Shown: piece after piece, positions 1 through 8,130 of the stretch | How positions within the stretch are numbered: the stretch's first letter is position 1 | How the letters are laid out: each line of letters opens with the position of its first letter | Assembly: GCF_001899075.1 (NCBI RefSeq) | Contig: NZ_MKVA01000001.1 | Coordinates: 1 to 35,168, forward strand | DNA from: Devosia sp. 67-54 | GTDB lineage: Bacteria; Pseudomonadota; Alphaproteobacteria; Rhizobiales; Devosiaceae | DNA: 35,168 bases | Reading direction: 5' to 3' | Program-made: the position numbers and the translations under genes | Notes under the pieces: model-generated | The model's database searches: none | Told to the model about the DNA's origin: nothing | The model's input: only the letters and a program-made list of their open reading frames with translations

Positions 1-70
1 AGGTTGGTTGGCTTCGCAACCCCAGCTTCTCAGTCCCCCCTCGAATGAACAACCTTCATAGCTTCGACAG
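1..70. other. Noncoding end of window downstream of the GH32 gene
   Basis: These 70 bases follow the stop codon of the minus-strand GH32 gene and run off the window. A short inverted repeat (GGTTG, six-base loop, CAACC) lies near the edge. There is no T-run in the direction of transcription, so I do not call a terminator. I see no gene here. Confidence 0.4.
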
Positions 71-1513
71 CTAGGCGGGCTTTGCAGCATCTCCGATCGG
101 CACGAGTTCTCCCGCCACGACCGTTGCGTTTCCCTCGGTCATGCGAATGCGGACCTTTCTCGGTCTAGGCGCGGGTGCGATGCAGTCGGTGATGGCGACG
201 TTGCCGTCGGCGGCGAACAGCTCGACCGAGGTCGTGTCGACATAAAGGTCCAGCTGTAGTTCGGTGGTGGACGCCAGAGGCTGCGCGGTGGAGGTGGAGG
301 GGAAGCGCGGGTGGATGCTGTCGGGGCCGCTGCAAGTGCGGTCGAGGGTCAACTGCCCGAGCGTCGCATCGTAAGACACGAGAGTCGCGAACTGGCCGGC
401 TGCCGCTAGCGCGATCTGGAGTTTCGCGTCGGCGCCGAGGGCAAGGCTCAGGCTCAGCCGGTAAGACTCTCCGGCGTCGAGTTCGACCCCGGCGCTAAGG
501 TCGGCGCCCGCGAGATCGACACGCTCGGCGGCTCGCTCCAGCTTTGCGGCTTCCGAAACTACACGCTGCGCGACCAGCAGCCTGCCCTCGCGTTCGACCA
601 GCGTCAGTTCGCGGGGCAGCGTCATGCTGCCCCGCCAGGTCGGCGACGGAAACGCGCCGGCATATTGCCAGTTGCTCATCCAGCCGATGATGATCCGGCG
701 GCCCTCAGGCGCGTCGTTGAAGGTAGCCGCGGCATAGAAGTCGCGGCCGTGGTCGAGCATCTCCCAGCCGGCGCCGGGGAGCGGCGTGAATTTGCGCCCG
801 TCGAAATCCCCCAGCAGATAGCGCGTGGCGCTGCCGCGGCCGCGCGACTTCTCGTTGACGCTCATCACGAGCACCCACACCTCGCGCCCGCCGTGGCGGA
901 GCGGAAACAGGTCCGGGCACTCCCACAGCAATTGCTCCTTGTCGGGGAACGCCACCCGATCCGAGGGCGTCCAGTCGATGAGGTTGGCGGAGGTGAAGAT
1001 ATGCGCCTCCTCGTCATCCGCCTCGACGGAAACGAGCACCCACCAGCCTGCCTCGCCGCCGTAGCGGAATACCTTGGGATCGCGGAAGGCGCTCGAGTTC
1101 CGGTCGAGCACCGGGTTGCCGGCGTATTTCCGCCAGGTGAGGCCGGCATCGGTGCTGACCGCGAGCGACTGCGCCTGTTTGCCCGTGGCATAGGCGCTGG
1201 TATAGGCGGCGACCAGCGGCGGCGCATCCTTGCTGCCGAGCCCGCTGCTGTTGCGCAAATCGTTGACGACGGAGCCGGAGAAAATCGCGGCTTCGGCGTC
1301 GAAGCGGATGGCGACGTCGAGCTCGCGCCAATTGACGAGATCGGGGCTCACCGCGTGGCCCCAGCTCATATTGCCCCAGTCATTGCCGAGCGGGTTGTAC
1401 TGGAAGAACAGGTGCCACACCCCATCGACCCAGATGAGGCCGTTGGGATCGTTTATCCAATTGCGCTGCGGCGTGAAGTGAAAACGGGGGCGCTGGATAT
1501 CCGACGGGCTCAT
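71..1513 (-). CDS. Glycoside hydrolase family 32 beta-fructosidase (invertase/levanase/inulinase type)
   Basis: A 480-residue retaining beta-fructofuranosidase of family GH32, which releases fructose from sucrose or beta-fructans. All three catalytic signatures are visible: WINDPNG near the N-terminus with Asp22 as nucleophile, FRDP with Asp145 as transition-state stabiliser, and WECPDLF with Glu198 as acid/base. The first ~310 residues match the five-bladed propeller, and the rest matches the beta-sandwich domain. There is no signal peptide, so the enzyme is probably cytoplasmic and acts on imported oligosaccharides. It is the last gene of the LacI-controlled operon and starts 7 bp after the sulfatase stop. 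The ATG has a GAGG-type ribosome site upstream. The sequence does not separate sucrose, levan or inulin oligomers as substrate. Confidence 0.93.
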   Translation of the reverse strand: MSPSDIQRPRFHFTPQRNWINDPNGLIWVDGVWHLFFQYNPLGNDWGNMSWGHAVSPDLVNWRELDVAIRFDAEAAIFSGSVVNDLRNSSGLGSKDAPPLVAAYTSAYATGKQAQSLAVSTDAGLTWRKYAGNPVLDRNSSAFRDPKVFRYGGEAGWWVLVSVEADDEEAHIFTSANLIDWTPSDRVAFPDKEQLLWECPDLFPLRHGGREVWVLVMSVNEKSRGRGSATRYLLGDFDGRKFTPLPGAGWEMLDHGRDFYAAATFNDAPEGRRIIIGWMSNWQYAGAFPSPTWRGSMTLPRELTLVEREGRLLVAQRVVSEAAKLERAAERVDLAGADLSAGVELDAGESYRLSLSLALGADAKLQIALAAAGQFATLVSYDATLGQLTLDRTCSGPDSIHPRFPSTSTAQPLASTTELQLDLYVDTTSVELFAADGNVAITDCIAPAPRPRKVRIRMTEGNATVVAGELVPIGDAAKPA

Positions 1514-1520
1514 CTCATCC

Positions 1521-2963
1521 TCACTTTGCGTCGCGCGGCACGAGCGCGCGCCATTGTTCGAGCGTCTGGCGCGACCATTCGGCAGCCGTCGCGATTGCGC
1601 CGGGATCGCCGAGCGGGCGCTGGCTCATGCGGGCTTCGGTCTCGCGCAGGCGCTGCCGCATCCGCACGACGATGCCCGAATGCTGCGGGTCATAGGCAAG
1701 GTTCACGGTCTCGCCTGGGTCCTGCAGCAGGTCGTAGAGCTGCTCCCTGCCCTGCACGTTGCGCTGGCCGTTCGGCGGCAGCGCGGCCCGCTCCGGCTCC
1801 GGCACATATTCGGTTATGTATTTGAAGCGGCTGTCGACGATGCCCCGGCCCAGGAAGTTCACCTCCATATAGGCCCATTCGCGGCCGGCTGTCCCGGCGC
1901 TGTCGACGCTGCCACGCAGGCTCATGCCGTGGGTGCCGGCGGGCCGCGCGACGCCGGCATAGTCGCAGATGGTGCTGAACAGATCGACCGCCGACACCAG
2001 CACGCCATCCTCCACCTCGCCGGCGCGCGGCAGCGCGACCGATCCCAGGCTCGAGACGACGAACGGCACCCGGGCGCTTTCGTCGTACAGCGTGAATTTC
2101 TGGAACATGTGGTGGCTGGCACAGCTCTCGCCATGGTCGGCGGTGAAGATGAGAATGGTGTCGTCGGCCACGCCGCTGCTTTCGAGCGCATCGAGGACCA
2201 GCCCGATATTGCGATCCACATCCTCGACATAGCGATAATAACGCCAGATATAGGTGCGCCAGTCGAGCTCGCTCCAGCCCGCGACGGCCGCGCGGATGCC
2301 GTCATGGATGTAGCAGCCGGGCACGCGGCGGGCGGCGATCTGCGCCACCGTCTCCTGCGCGATGTCGAAATCGAAATTGTCGGGCAGCGGCGGCAGCTCC
2401 GCTTCGGCGACGATCTCCTGCGCGACCAGGTCGGGCATGTTCCGCGACTCGAAGCGGTGCAGATATTCGCAGACATCGTGCGGATTGACGAAATGCGCCT
2501 GCAGATAGAACGGCTCGGGCAGCGCGCCGGAGGCGAGGAAGCCGGCGGTCGTGCGGGCGATGGTCGCGTCGTGGATCTCGGCGCCGCCGGCGGCGATCTC
2601 GCGCTGACCGCCGAAGATCACGTCGAACGAGGTGGCGGCCGGGCGGCCATCCACATGCCATTTTCCCGCATGGAAGGTGCTGTAGCCACCCTCCCGCAGC
2701 ACCGCACCGAGATCGGCAATGTCGGGGTGCAGCCGGCCGCCATTGAACGGCGTTCCAGTTTCGCTGCCATACCGACCCGTCATCCACGAGGTGCGCTGCG
2801 GCGCGCAGACCGGATCGGAGGCGTAGGCGCGCTGAAAGGTCACGCCGCGCCCGGCGATGCGATCCATGGCGGGCGTCGAGACGTAGCGGTTGCCCGCGCC
2901 CGAACGGACGTTCCACGACAACTGGTCGGCGGTGAGCAGCACGATGTTGGGGCGACGTCTCAT
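1521..2963 (-). CDS. Type I sulfatase (formylglycine-dependent)
   Basis: A 480-residue sulfatase of the alkaline-phosphatase superfamily that hydrolyses sulfate esters. The N-terminus has the metal-binding stretch NIVLLTADQ. The signature VCAPQRTSWMTGR contains C53-x-P-x-R, where the cysteine is converted to formylglycine. FTADHGES further on supplies further metal ligands. The reading frame is open for 27 more codons upstream, but this ATG overlaps the previous gene's stop in an ATGA junction, so I start here. There is no signal peptide, which suggests cytoplasmic action on an imported sulfated compound. The substrate is unknown. Its place between a sugar importer and a beta-fructosidase suggests a sulfated sugar or fructoside. 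No sulfatase-maturing enzyme is encoded in the window. Confidence 0.9.
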   Translation of the reverse strand: MRRRPNIVLLTADQLSWNVRSGAGNRYVSTPAMDRIAGRGVTFQRAYASDPVCAPQRTSWMTGRYGSETGTPFNGGRLHPDIADLGAVLREGGYSTFHAGKWHVDGRPAATSFDVIFGGQREIAAGGAEIHDATIARTTAGFLASGALPEPFYLQAHFVNPHDVCEYLHRFESRNMPDLVAQEIVAEAELPPLPDNFDFDIAQETVAQIAARRVPGCYIHDGIRAAVAGWSELDWRTYIWRYYRYVEDVDRNIGLVLDALESSGVADDTILIFTADHGESCASHHMFQKFTLYDESARVPFVVSSLGSVALPRAGEVEDGVLVSAVDLFSTICDYAGVARPAGTHGMSLRGSVDSAGTAGREWAYMEVNFLGRGIVDSRFKYITEYVPEPERAALPPNGQRNVQGREQLYDLLQDPGETVNLAYDPQHSGIVVRMRQRLRETEARMSQRPLGDPGAIATAAEWSRQTLEQWRALVPRDAK

Positions 2964-3709
2964 GGCAGGCGATCCGGACTGATCAGGACATAGGTCCAGA
3001 GGATTCCCGACATAGCGATGACGCGATCGTCGGGGTCGACCCACCAGTAAGTGGGAATGCTGTTGCGGCCGGCGAGGACGAAGCAGGTAAGCGCCGTCTG
3101 CCTGTCGCCCACGAGCCGCGTGGCGGTCTCGACCGGCTGCAACTGCAGCGCGGTCTCGCAGCCATGCGTGAGATCGATGAGGTCGAAGCGCCGCCCCTGC
3201 AGCTCCCGCAGGCCGAAAAACAGCGTGGGGCGATGCAGGACAGGACGATCGATCGGCGCGCGCGACAGCAGGCGGGCCATGTGCCGCAGGCGGGCGAACA
3301 CCAGGCGGTCGGCCCCCTCCTCCTCGACCCAGCCCTCGAACCGAGCGGCATTGCCTTCGGCCGCGGACTCGACGGTCCAGTCGGCGCCGGGTGCCAGCAG
3401 CCGCTCGCCGCTGCCCAGCGTCAGCGTCCAGCGCTCGCCCGAGGTGCTGTCGTGCTGCGCGGCGACGACCTGGCGGCGCTCCGCGTCACGGGACAGAACA
3501 AGGCGGCCCAGATAAAGGTCGTCGAGCCGCGCCGGGCGAAAGCCGGTGTGGTTGAACCGGAAATTGGGGATCATCGCGAAGGTGGCGGCCGTCTGCGGCC
3601 GCACGCTCGCCAGCGCCGCCTCGACGGCCAGGTGAAAGAAGGGCGGCGCGTCGTCGGCGCGGTCGAAATCGAGCGGCCAGGGCAGCGCGCCGTCAGAATT
3701 GGCACTCAC
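2960..3709 (-). CDS. Unrecognised protein of sugar-importer/sulfatase operon
   Basis: A 249-residue protein that I cannot assign to a family. The frame is open far upstream inside the permease gene, but the real start is most likely a GTG at 3709 that overlaps the permease stop as GTGA. The 3' end overlaps the sulfatase ATG by four bases, so it is translationally coupled on both sides. There is no signal peptide or membrane segment. The sequence looks rich in beta strands, with a C-terminal stretch PTYWWVDPDDRV that resembles the end of lipocalin-like DUF3108-type proteins. That resemblance is weak and by eye only. Its fixed position between permease and sulfatase suggests a role in handling the same substrate. 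Confidence 0.75.
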   Translation of the reverse strand: MSANSDGALPWPLDFDRADDAPPFFHLAVEAALASVRPQTAATFAMIPNFRFNHTGFRPARLDDLYLGRLVLSRDAERRQVVAAQHDSTSGERWTLTLGSGERLLAPGADWTVESAAEGNAARFEGWVEEEGADRLVFARLRHMARLLSRAPIDRPVLHRPTLFFGLRELQGRRFDLIDLTHGCETALQLQPVETATRLVGDRQTALTCFVLAGRNSIPTYWWVDPDDRVIAMSGILWTYVLISPDRLP

Positions 3710-4548
3710 GATTCGCGCCCCGAACCCTGCATGACGGCGGTAGTGATCTGCCGGCTGAACAGCGCGAACACCGCCAGCACCGGGATCACGCTGATCACGG
3801 CGGCCGCGAGCACCATGCCGTAATCGGTAATGTTGGAGGGGTCGGCGAGGCTGCGCAGGGCGACGCTGACGGTGAACATGTCGGAGTTCACCACCGCCAC
3901 CAGCGGCCACAGAAAGTCGTTCCACGAATTGATGAAGGTCAGCAGCGCCAGCGACACCAGCGCCGGCGCCAGGATCGGGGCGACGATGGAGCGCAGGATG
4001 CGGAACTCGGACGCACCATCCAGCCGGGCCGCCTCGAGCAATTCGTCCGGCACACTGTCCAGCGCGAACTGGCGGACCATGAAGATGCCGAACGCCGTCA
4101 CCATGCCGGGAATGACGAGGCCGGCATAGGTGTTGATGAGGCCGAGGCTGCGGAACAGCACATAGGTCGGAACGAGCCGCGTCTCGAACGGCACCATCAG
4201 TGTGGCGATGATGATTACGGTGAGGATGCCGCGTCCGGGGAACTCGAATTTCGCCAGCGAATAGCCCACCAGCAGCGAGGTCACGGTGACCGAGAGGGTG
4301 ACGATGCTGGAGACGACGACGCTGTTGAACAGGTTGCGCAGGAATGGCCAATAGGCGAACAGCGCCGCGTATTTGTCGAGGTTGAAGCCGTTCTGCGGCA
4401 GCAGGCTGGGCGTCAGGCTGATGAGCTCGTGGTTGGTCTTGAAGCTGCCCAGCACCATGAACACGAAGGGCGCCAGGCTCAGGAACACCATGAGCCAGAG
4501 GACGAAGAACAGCACCACATTGCCCGGCCGCGCGAAAAGGGCCTTCAT
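3706..4548 (-). CDS. Carbohydrate ABC transporter permease (MalG/UgpE type)
   Basis: A 280-residue inner-membrane permease of the CUT1 family with about six transmembrane helices. The cytoplasmic coupling loop is visible as EAARLDGASEFRILRSIVAP, the EAA motif that docks the ATPase. The N-terminal helix followed by a periplasmic segment and the core fold fit MalG-like partners. Its ATG overlaps the stop of the upstream permease (ATGA), and its stop overlaps the GTG of the next gene, so the operon is read as a coupled chain. It should form a heterodimer with the permease encoded just upstream. Confidence 0.95.
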   Translation of the reverse strand: MKALFARPGNVVLFFVLWLMVFLSLAPFVFMVLGSFKTNHELISLTPSLLPQNGFNLDKYAALFAYWPFLRNLFNSVVVSSIVTLSVTVTSLLVGYSLAKFEFPGRGILTVIIIATLMVPFETRLVPTYVLFRSLGLINTYAGLVIPGMVTAFGIFMVRQFALDSVPDELLEAARLDGASEFRILRSIVAPILAPALVSLALLTFINSWNDFLWPLVAVVNSDMFTVSVALRSLADPSNITDYGMVLAAAVISVIPVLAVFALFSRQITTAVMQGSGRES

Positions 4549-5492
4549 TTCGCGCCCCGCCGGTTGACAGCGAAGGTGCCGGCGCTGAGCAGCGTCATCA
4601 GCACGAACAGCGCCAGCGAGATCGCTGCGGCATAGCCGAGATCGAATTGCGAGAACGCCTTGATGAACATGAAATACATCAACGGCGTCGACGAATAGGA
4701 CGGGCCGCCCTGGGTGAGCACCATGGCGTCGGCGATGTTCTGCACCAGCCAGATCGTCGAGACGATGACGACGAAGAGGATGACGTTCCGCATTTGCGGG
4801 ATGGTGATCGAAAAGAAGGTGCGGATCGGGCCGGCGCCGTCCAGTTGTGCCGCCTCATAGGTCACCTTCGGGATCTGTTGCAGGCCGGCCAGCATGATCA
4901 GCGCGAAATAGCCGGTGGCCTTCCACAGATTGAGGATCGCCAGCGAGACCTTCGACCATTCGGTGGAATCGAGCCAGGACACGGCGGGAATGCCCACCCA
5001 GCCGAGCACGGTGTTCACCAGGCCGCCATTGGTGACCAGCAGCACGTTGAAGATGATCGCCACCACCACCGTCGCGGTGACGTTGGGAAGCATCAGGAAG
5101 GCCGAGAAGAAATGCTTCCGCCGCACGATCGCCGAGTTGATCATGGCGGCGAGGACGAGCGCCAGGAAAGTGCGCGCCGGCACGATGAGCAGCAGCAGCA
5201 CCAGCGTGTTCCAAGTTGTCGTCCAGAACAGCGGATCGCGCATCATGCGCACGAAGTTCGCGGCGCCGACGAAGACGGGCGGGGTAAAGCCATCCCATTT
5301 GAACAGGCTCAGCCCGAACCCCCACAGGGTCGGATAGAGATCGACGCACAGAAAGAAGATGATGAAGGGCGACACCCACAGATAGACGTGCCCGTTGCGG
5401 CGCATGTTCGCCCACAGGCGGGCGCGAGACGTTCCGCGGGAGGCGCCGGAATCGGGGGCGACCCGATCCCGGCGCGAGAGCGCAGTGGTCAT
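4545..5492 (-). CDS. Carbohydrate ABC transporter permease (MalF/UgpA type)
   Basis: A 315-residue CUT1 permease, the partner of the MalG-type protein downstream. A ~30-residue basic cytoplasmic leader precedes the first membrane helix (YLWVSPFIIFFLCVDLYPTL). The EAA loop reads YEAAQLDGAGPIRTFFSITI. The length is typical of the UgpA/LacF group, without the large periplasmic insert of enteric MalF. It overlaps the binding-protein stop and the next permease start, each by four bases. No ATP-binding subunit is encoded in this operon, so the importer must borrow an ATPase made elsewhere. Confidence 0.95.
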   Translation of the reverse strand: MTTALSRRDRVAPDSGASRGTSRARLWANMRRNGHVYLWVSPFIIFFLCVDLYPTLWGFGLSLFKWDGFTPPVFVGAANFVRMMRDPLFWTTTWNTLVLLLLIVPARTFLALVLAAMINSAIVRRKHFFSAFLMLPNVTATVVVAIIFNVLLVTNGGLVNTVLGWVGIPAVSWLDSTEWSKVSLAILNLWKATGYFALIMLAGLQQIPKVTYEAAQLDGAGPIRTFFSITIPQMRNVILFVVIVSTIWLVQNIADAMVLTQGGPSYSSTPLMYFMFIKAFSQFDLGYAAAISLALFVLMTLLSAGTFAVNRRGAK

Positions 5493-6787
5493 TGAATGGA
5501 CTGAAGCTGCTCGGTCATCTGAGCCACCGCATCCTGCGGACTCAGCGCGCCCGAGAACACCTGCGGCAGGATGAGGTTGATGGCATCGGTCGCGGCGTTC
5601 CAGCGGCTGTCCTTGTGCACGGTGCCCGGCGGGGCAGCGAGCAGCAATTTGGCCTTCGTCGCGTTGACGCGTTCGCCGCCATAGACGGCCCAGCCGGTGG
5701 CGCCGCCCTCGACCGCCTTCAGCGCCTCGAGCGCGGTCGGCGTCTGCCGCACGACGATGCCGGGACGCTCGATGCTGTCATAGACGAGCGCGGCGTCGGT
5801 GTTGGTGGTCAGATATTGCGCCACGGCGATCGCGGCCGGCAGGTTCTTCGACTTGGCGTTCACCACGATGAAGCTCTGGTCGTAGAGATAGGTCTTGGCC
5901 GCGCCGTCGAACTGCGGCGGATCGGCATAGACCCAGTTGCCATAGCCGCCGGCGCCCTTGGGGTCGAGATTGGTGTCGAGATAGGCGGCGTCCGACGAGG
6001 CGGCGAAGCGCGCCACGATCTTGCCGCCGTTCACGGCGCTCCAATAATCCGCCTGATTGGGCGTGGCAGAGAAGAAATAGCCCTTGTCGACCATGTCGCG
6101 CAGCGTGGTGAGCGCCGCGACGGCCTTGTCGCCGAGGCCGATCGAGCCGTCGGCGTTAAATATCGCGCCGCCCGCATGGTAGAGATAGAGCTGGAAGGGC
6201 GTCGCGGCTGCGCTCGGGTCGAACGCGTCGATGAAATAGCCCGCGTCCTTGAGCTTTTGAGCCGCGGCCGTGTAGTCCTCGAAGGTCGTCGGAGCGGCGA
6301 TGCCGAGCTGCTTGAAGACATCGGCGCGATACCACAGGCCGGTCGGGTTCGACTGCCCGGGGATGCCGTAAATCTTGCCGTCCGCGGTGACGTTGCCCAG
6401 CGAGCCGGCCAGGAACGCGTCGGGGGAAATTACGCTCGACAGGTCGGCCAGCCAGCCGGCCTTGATGAACGAATCGACCAGGAAATCGTGCACGATCATG
6501 ACGTCCGGCGTATCGGCACCGGTCGAAAGCTGCAGGCGCATCTTGGTGGGGTATTCGGCGAAGGGGAATTTCTCGTAGGACAGCGCAACGCCGGGGTTCT
6601 TGGCCGTGAACCCTTCGAGCACGATCTGCGCGGCGCTGGTCAGGTTCGCCCCGCCCCAAAGCGTCACCTGCCCCGAGAGCGGCGCATCGGCCGCCGCCAG
6701 TGCCGTCCCGGCCCATCCGGCCAGCGCAATGGCCGCAACCGCCACGCGCGCGCCCGCTGCCAGTCGATCGATCAAGTCTAGTGCCAT
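5489..6787 (-). CDS. Sugar ABC transporter substrate-binding protein
   Basis: A 432-residue extracellular solute-binding protein of family 1. A Sec-type signal peptide covers about residues 1-32 (positively charged start, hydrophobic core, ALAAADA cleavage region). There is no lipobox cysteine, so the protein should be free in the periplasm. The mature part begins with VTLWGGAN and has the usual two-lobe layout. As first gene of the operon it has the best ribosome site in the cluster, GGGGAGGAAG seven to eight bases from the ATG. Its promoter and operators lie directly upstream. From its partners the ligand is probably a fructose-containing or sulfated oligosaccharide, but this is inference from context. 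Confidence 0.94.
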   Translation of the reverse strand: MALDLIDRLAAGARVAVAAIALAGWAGTALAAADAPLSGQVTLWGGANLTSAAQIVLEGFTAKNPGVALSYEKFPFAEYPTKMRLQLSTGADTPDVMIVHDFLVDSFIKAGWLADLSSVISPDAFLAGSLGNVTADGKIYGIPGQSNPTGLWYRADVFKQLGIAAPTTFEDYTAAAQKLKDAGYFIDAFDPSAAATPFQLYLYHAGGAIFNADGSIGLGDKAVAALTTLRDMVDKGYFFSATPNQADYWSAVNGGKIVARFAASSDAAYLDTNLDPKGAGGYGNWVYADPPQFDGAAKTYLYDQSFIVVNAKSKNLPAAIAVAQYLTTNTDAALVYDSIERPGIVVRQTPTALEALKAVEGGATGWAVYGGERVNATKAKLLLAAPPGTVHKDSRWNAATDAINLILPQVFSGALSPQDAVAQMTEQLQSIQ

Positions 6788-6807
6788 GAACTTCCTCCCC
6801 GAAGCCT

Positions 6808-6827
6808 GGACGTAATCGATTACGTCC
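6808..6827. promoter_or_regulatory. Proximal LacI-type operator (perfect 20-bp palindrome)
   Basis: The 20 bases form a perfect palindrome with half-site GGACGTAATC, and the centre is the CG typical of LacI-family operators. It sits just downstream of the predicted start of transcription of the importer operon, where a bound repressor would block elongation. The adjacent lacI-type gene is the obvious source of the regulator. Confidence 0.85.
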
Positions 6828-6839
6828 TAATCCGGGCAA

Positions 6840-6868
6840 TCTCTACCGTAGGTAACCGATTACGTCAA
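6840..6868 (-). promoter_or_regulatory. Sigma70-type promoter of the importer/sulfatase/fructosidase operon
   Basis: On the minus strand, TTGACG (6863-6868) is followed after 17 bp by TAGAGA (6840-6845). The -35 box is good and the -10 box is weak. The weak -10 and the two operators overlapping or following it fit a repressed promoter that opens when an inducer is present. Confidence 0.6.
6851..6866. promoter_or_regulatory. Distal LacI-type operator overlapping the -35 box
   Basis: GGTAACCGATTACGTC is an imperfect copy of the proximal operator with the same CG centre and the right half-site CGATTACGTC unchanged. Its centre is 40 bp from that of the proximal site, close to four helical turns. 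It covers part of the -35 element and the spacer. Confidence 0.78.
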
Positions 6869-6872
6869 CGCA

Positions 6873-7886
6873 CTACAAAGAGCCGCGGTCGACAAAGCTG
6901 GTGGGGACCGTGCGCACGATCGGCGGCCCGCCCGACCGAGCGCCGCCCAGCTCCAGGATGACCCGCGCCGCCTCGACACCGATCGCATAGGGGTCCTGCG
7001 TGATGACCGAGATCGACGGCAGCACCGCGCCCATCCACGGATATTCCTCGAAGCCGAGGATCGCGAGCTCGTCAGGCACCGACACGCCGCGCGTGCGCAG
7101 CACCGGCAGCGCGCCGAGCATCATGATGTGGTTGGCGATGATCACGGCTGTCGCCTCCCCCTGGTCGAGGATTTCGTGCATCAGCCGGGCGCCGTCGGCC
7201 AGCGTCATGCCGCCGGCAAATACCCAGCGGTCGCTGTCCATGCCGTGGCGCCGCAGGGCGTCGTGATAGCCCGCCAGCTTCGCCCGGCTCACTGTCACGT
7301 CCTTGTCGTTGCGCAGCAGCGCGATGCGCCGGTGCCCCTTGGCGATCAGTTGCTCCATCGCCTCCAGCGTCGGCGTATAGAGATCGGACGACACCGAACT
7401 GCACCCTTCCACCTGCGCGTCGATGAGCACGATGGGCCGGCCCGCCGACGACCTGCCGCGCTCGACCATCCGTTCGTAGTACGAGCCGCCGCCCGTCGCC
7501 GGCAGCAGCACCAGCCCGTCGACGAGACGCGATTCGAGCATCGCGATCGCTTCCAGCTCCCGGTCCGGATCGTTGCGCGAATCCGAAAACAGCAGGCTGA
7601 TCCCGGCTTCGGCCAGCGCGAACTCCACCCCCTGCATGATCGTGGTCGCGAAGGGCTCCGCCCCCGGCAGCGCCAGCACCGCGCCGACCGCGCGGGTGCG
7701 CTTGCTGCGCATGGCGCCCGCCACCAGGTTCGGCCGATAACTGAGCTCGGCGGCCGCCGCCATTACCCGCTGCCGCGTCGGCTCGGCGACAAACCGCGTG
7801 CCATTATAGACATGCGACACCGTCGCCGTGGAAACCCCCGCGCGGCGAGCCACATCCGAGATCGACGGCCTGATCACGCGCGCCAC
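6873..7886 (-). CDS. LacI-family transcriptional regulator
   Basis: A LacI/GalR repressor of about 337 residues. The N-terminal helix-turn-helix and hinge are plain (SISDVARRAGVSTATVSHVYNG, then YRPN and AGAMRSKRT). The periplasmic-binding-protein-like effector domain follows (GAVLALP, DGLVLLPA, AILGFEEYPW). I start at GTG 7886, which has a GGAAGGGG ribosome site; another GTG nine bases downstream is possible. The frame also opens further upstream from a TTG that lies inside the guaA-like repeat, which is less likely. It very probably controls the operon that begins 85 bp downstream, through the two operators there. Its own upstream DNA was replaced when the arsenic island entered, so its present promoter is not obvious. 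Confidence 0.92.
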   Translation of the reverse strand: MARVIRPSISDVARRAGVSTATVSHVYNGTRFVAEPTRQRVMAAAAELSYRPNLVAGAMRSKRTRAVGAVLALPGAEPFATTIMQGVEFALAEAGISLLFSDSRNDPDRELEAIAMLESRLVDGLVLLPATGGGSYYERMVERGRSSAGRPIVLIDAQVEGCSSVSSDLYTPTLEAMEQLIAKGHRRIALLRNDKDVTVSRAKLAGYHDALRRHGMDSDRWVFAGGMTLADGARLMHEILDQGEATAVIIANHIMMLGALPVLRTRGVSVPDELAILGFEEYPWMGAVLPSISVITQDPYAIGVEAARVILELGGARSGGPPIVRTVPTSFVDRGSL

Positions 7887-7921
7887 CTGCTCCCCTTCCG
7901 CCAGCCCTTCCCGGGCCCCGG

Positions 7922-7938
7922 CCCTACTCCCACTCAAT
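7922..7938. repeat. Left attachment-like direct repeat (displaced guaA 3' end)
   Basis: CCCTACTCCCACTC is identical to the last bases of guaA at 25749-25762, and the match continues for three more bases with one mismatch. Read on the minus strand it encodes IEWE-stop, the conserved C-terminus of GMP synthase. The further upstream codons still give PG-M-IEWE against PG-T-IEWE in the intact gene. It therefore looks like the displaced gene end left by site-specific insertion into guaA. Confidence 0.8.
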
Positions 7939-8130
7939 CATTCCGGGCGTACCTAACACGTTGAATTTGCTTCGGTAAAATATTCCGCTCCCAATTGCTA
8001 CCGTCAACCGTACCGTCCCGATAAGCGCGCTATTGATTTCATTGGCAAATTCCGACTTTTCCAGAATGCCGTTCCTTCGCCAACTATCGACAGCAGCGGT
8101 TTCCTTGATTCGGCCGAGGATGGTGATCAT
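7924..8130 (-). CDS. Small ORF at island end, possibly a gene remnant
   Basis: A 68-codon frame whose ATG overlaps the aqpS stop by one base (TGATG). It could be translated by coupling. It matches nothing I know. Its last residues, PGMIEWE, are encoded by the guaA-like attachment repeat, so its 3' end was set by the integration site. The base composition is clearly lower in GC than its neighbours. It may be a truncated gene of the ars operon or a chance frame through island-end DNA. Confidence 0.3.
   Translation of the reverse strand: MITILGRIKETAAVDSWRRNGILEKSEFANEINSALIGTVRLTVAIGSGIFYRSKFNVLGTPGMIEWE

Noticed and set aside
1554-2993. 479-codon open frame on the plus strand opposite the sulfatase gene
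   Set aside because: It is a high-GC antisense shadow with no ribosome site, a composition dominated by Arg, Ala, Asp and His, and no known motif. The sulfatase on the other strand has a full set of signatures.
3710-4351. N-terminal extension of the unknown protein into the permease gene
   Set aside because: It is the permease gene read in another frame. The conserved EAA-loop permease is clearly the real product there.
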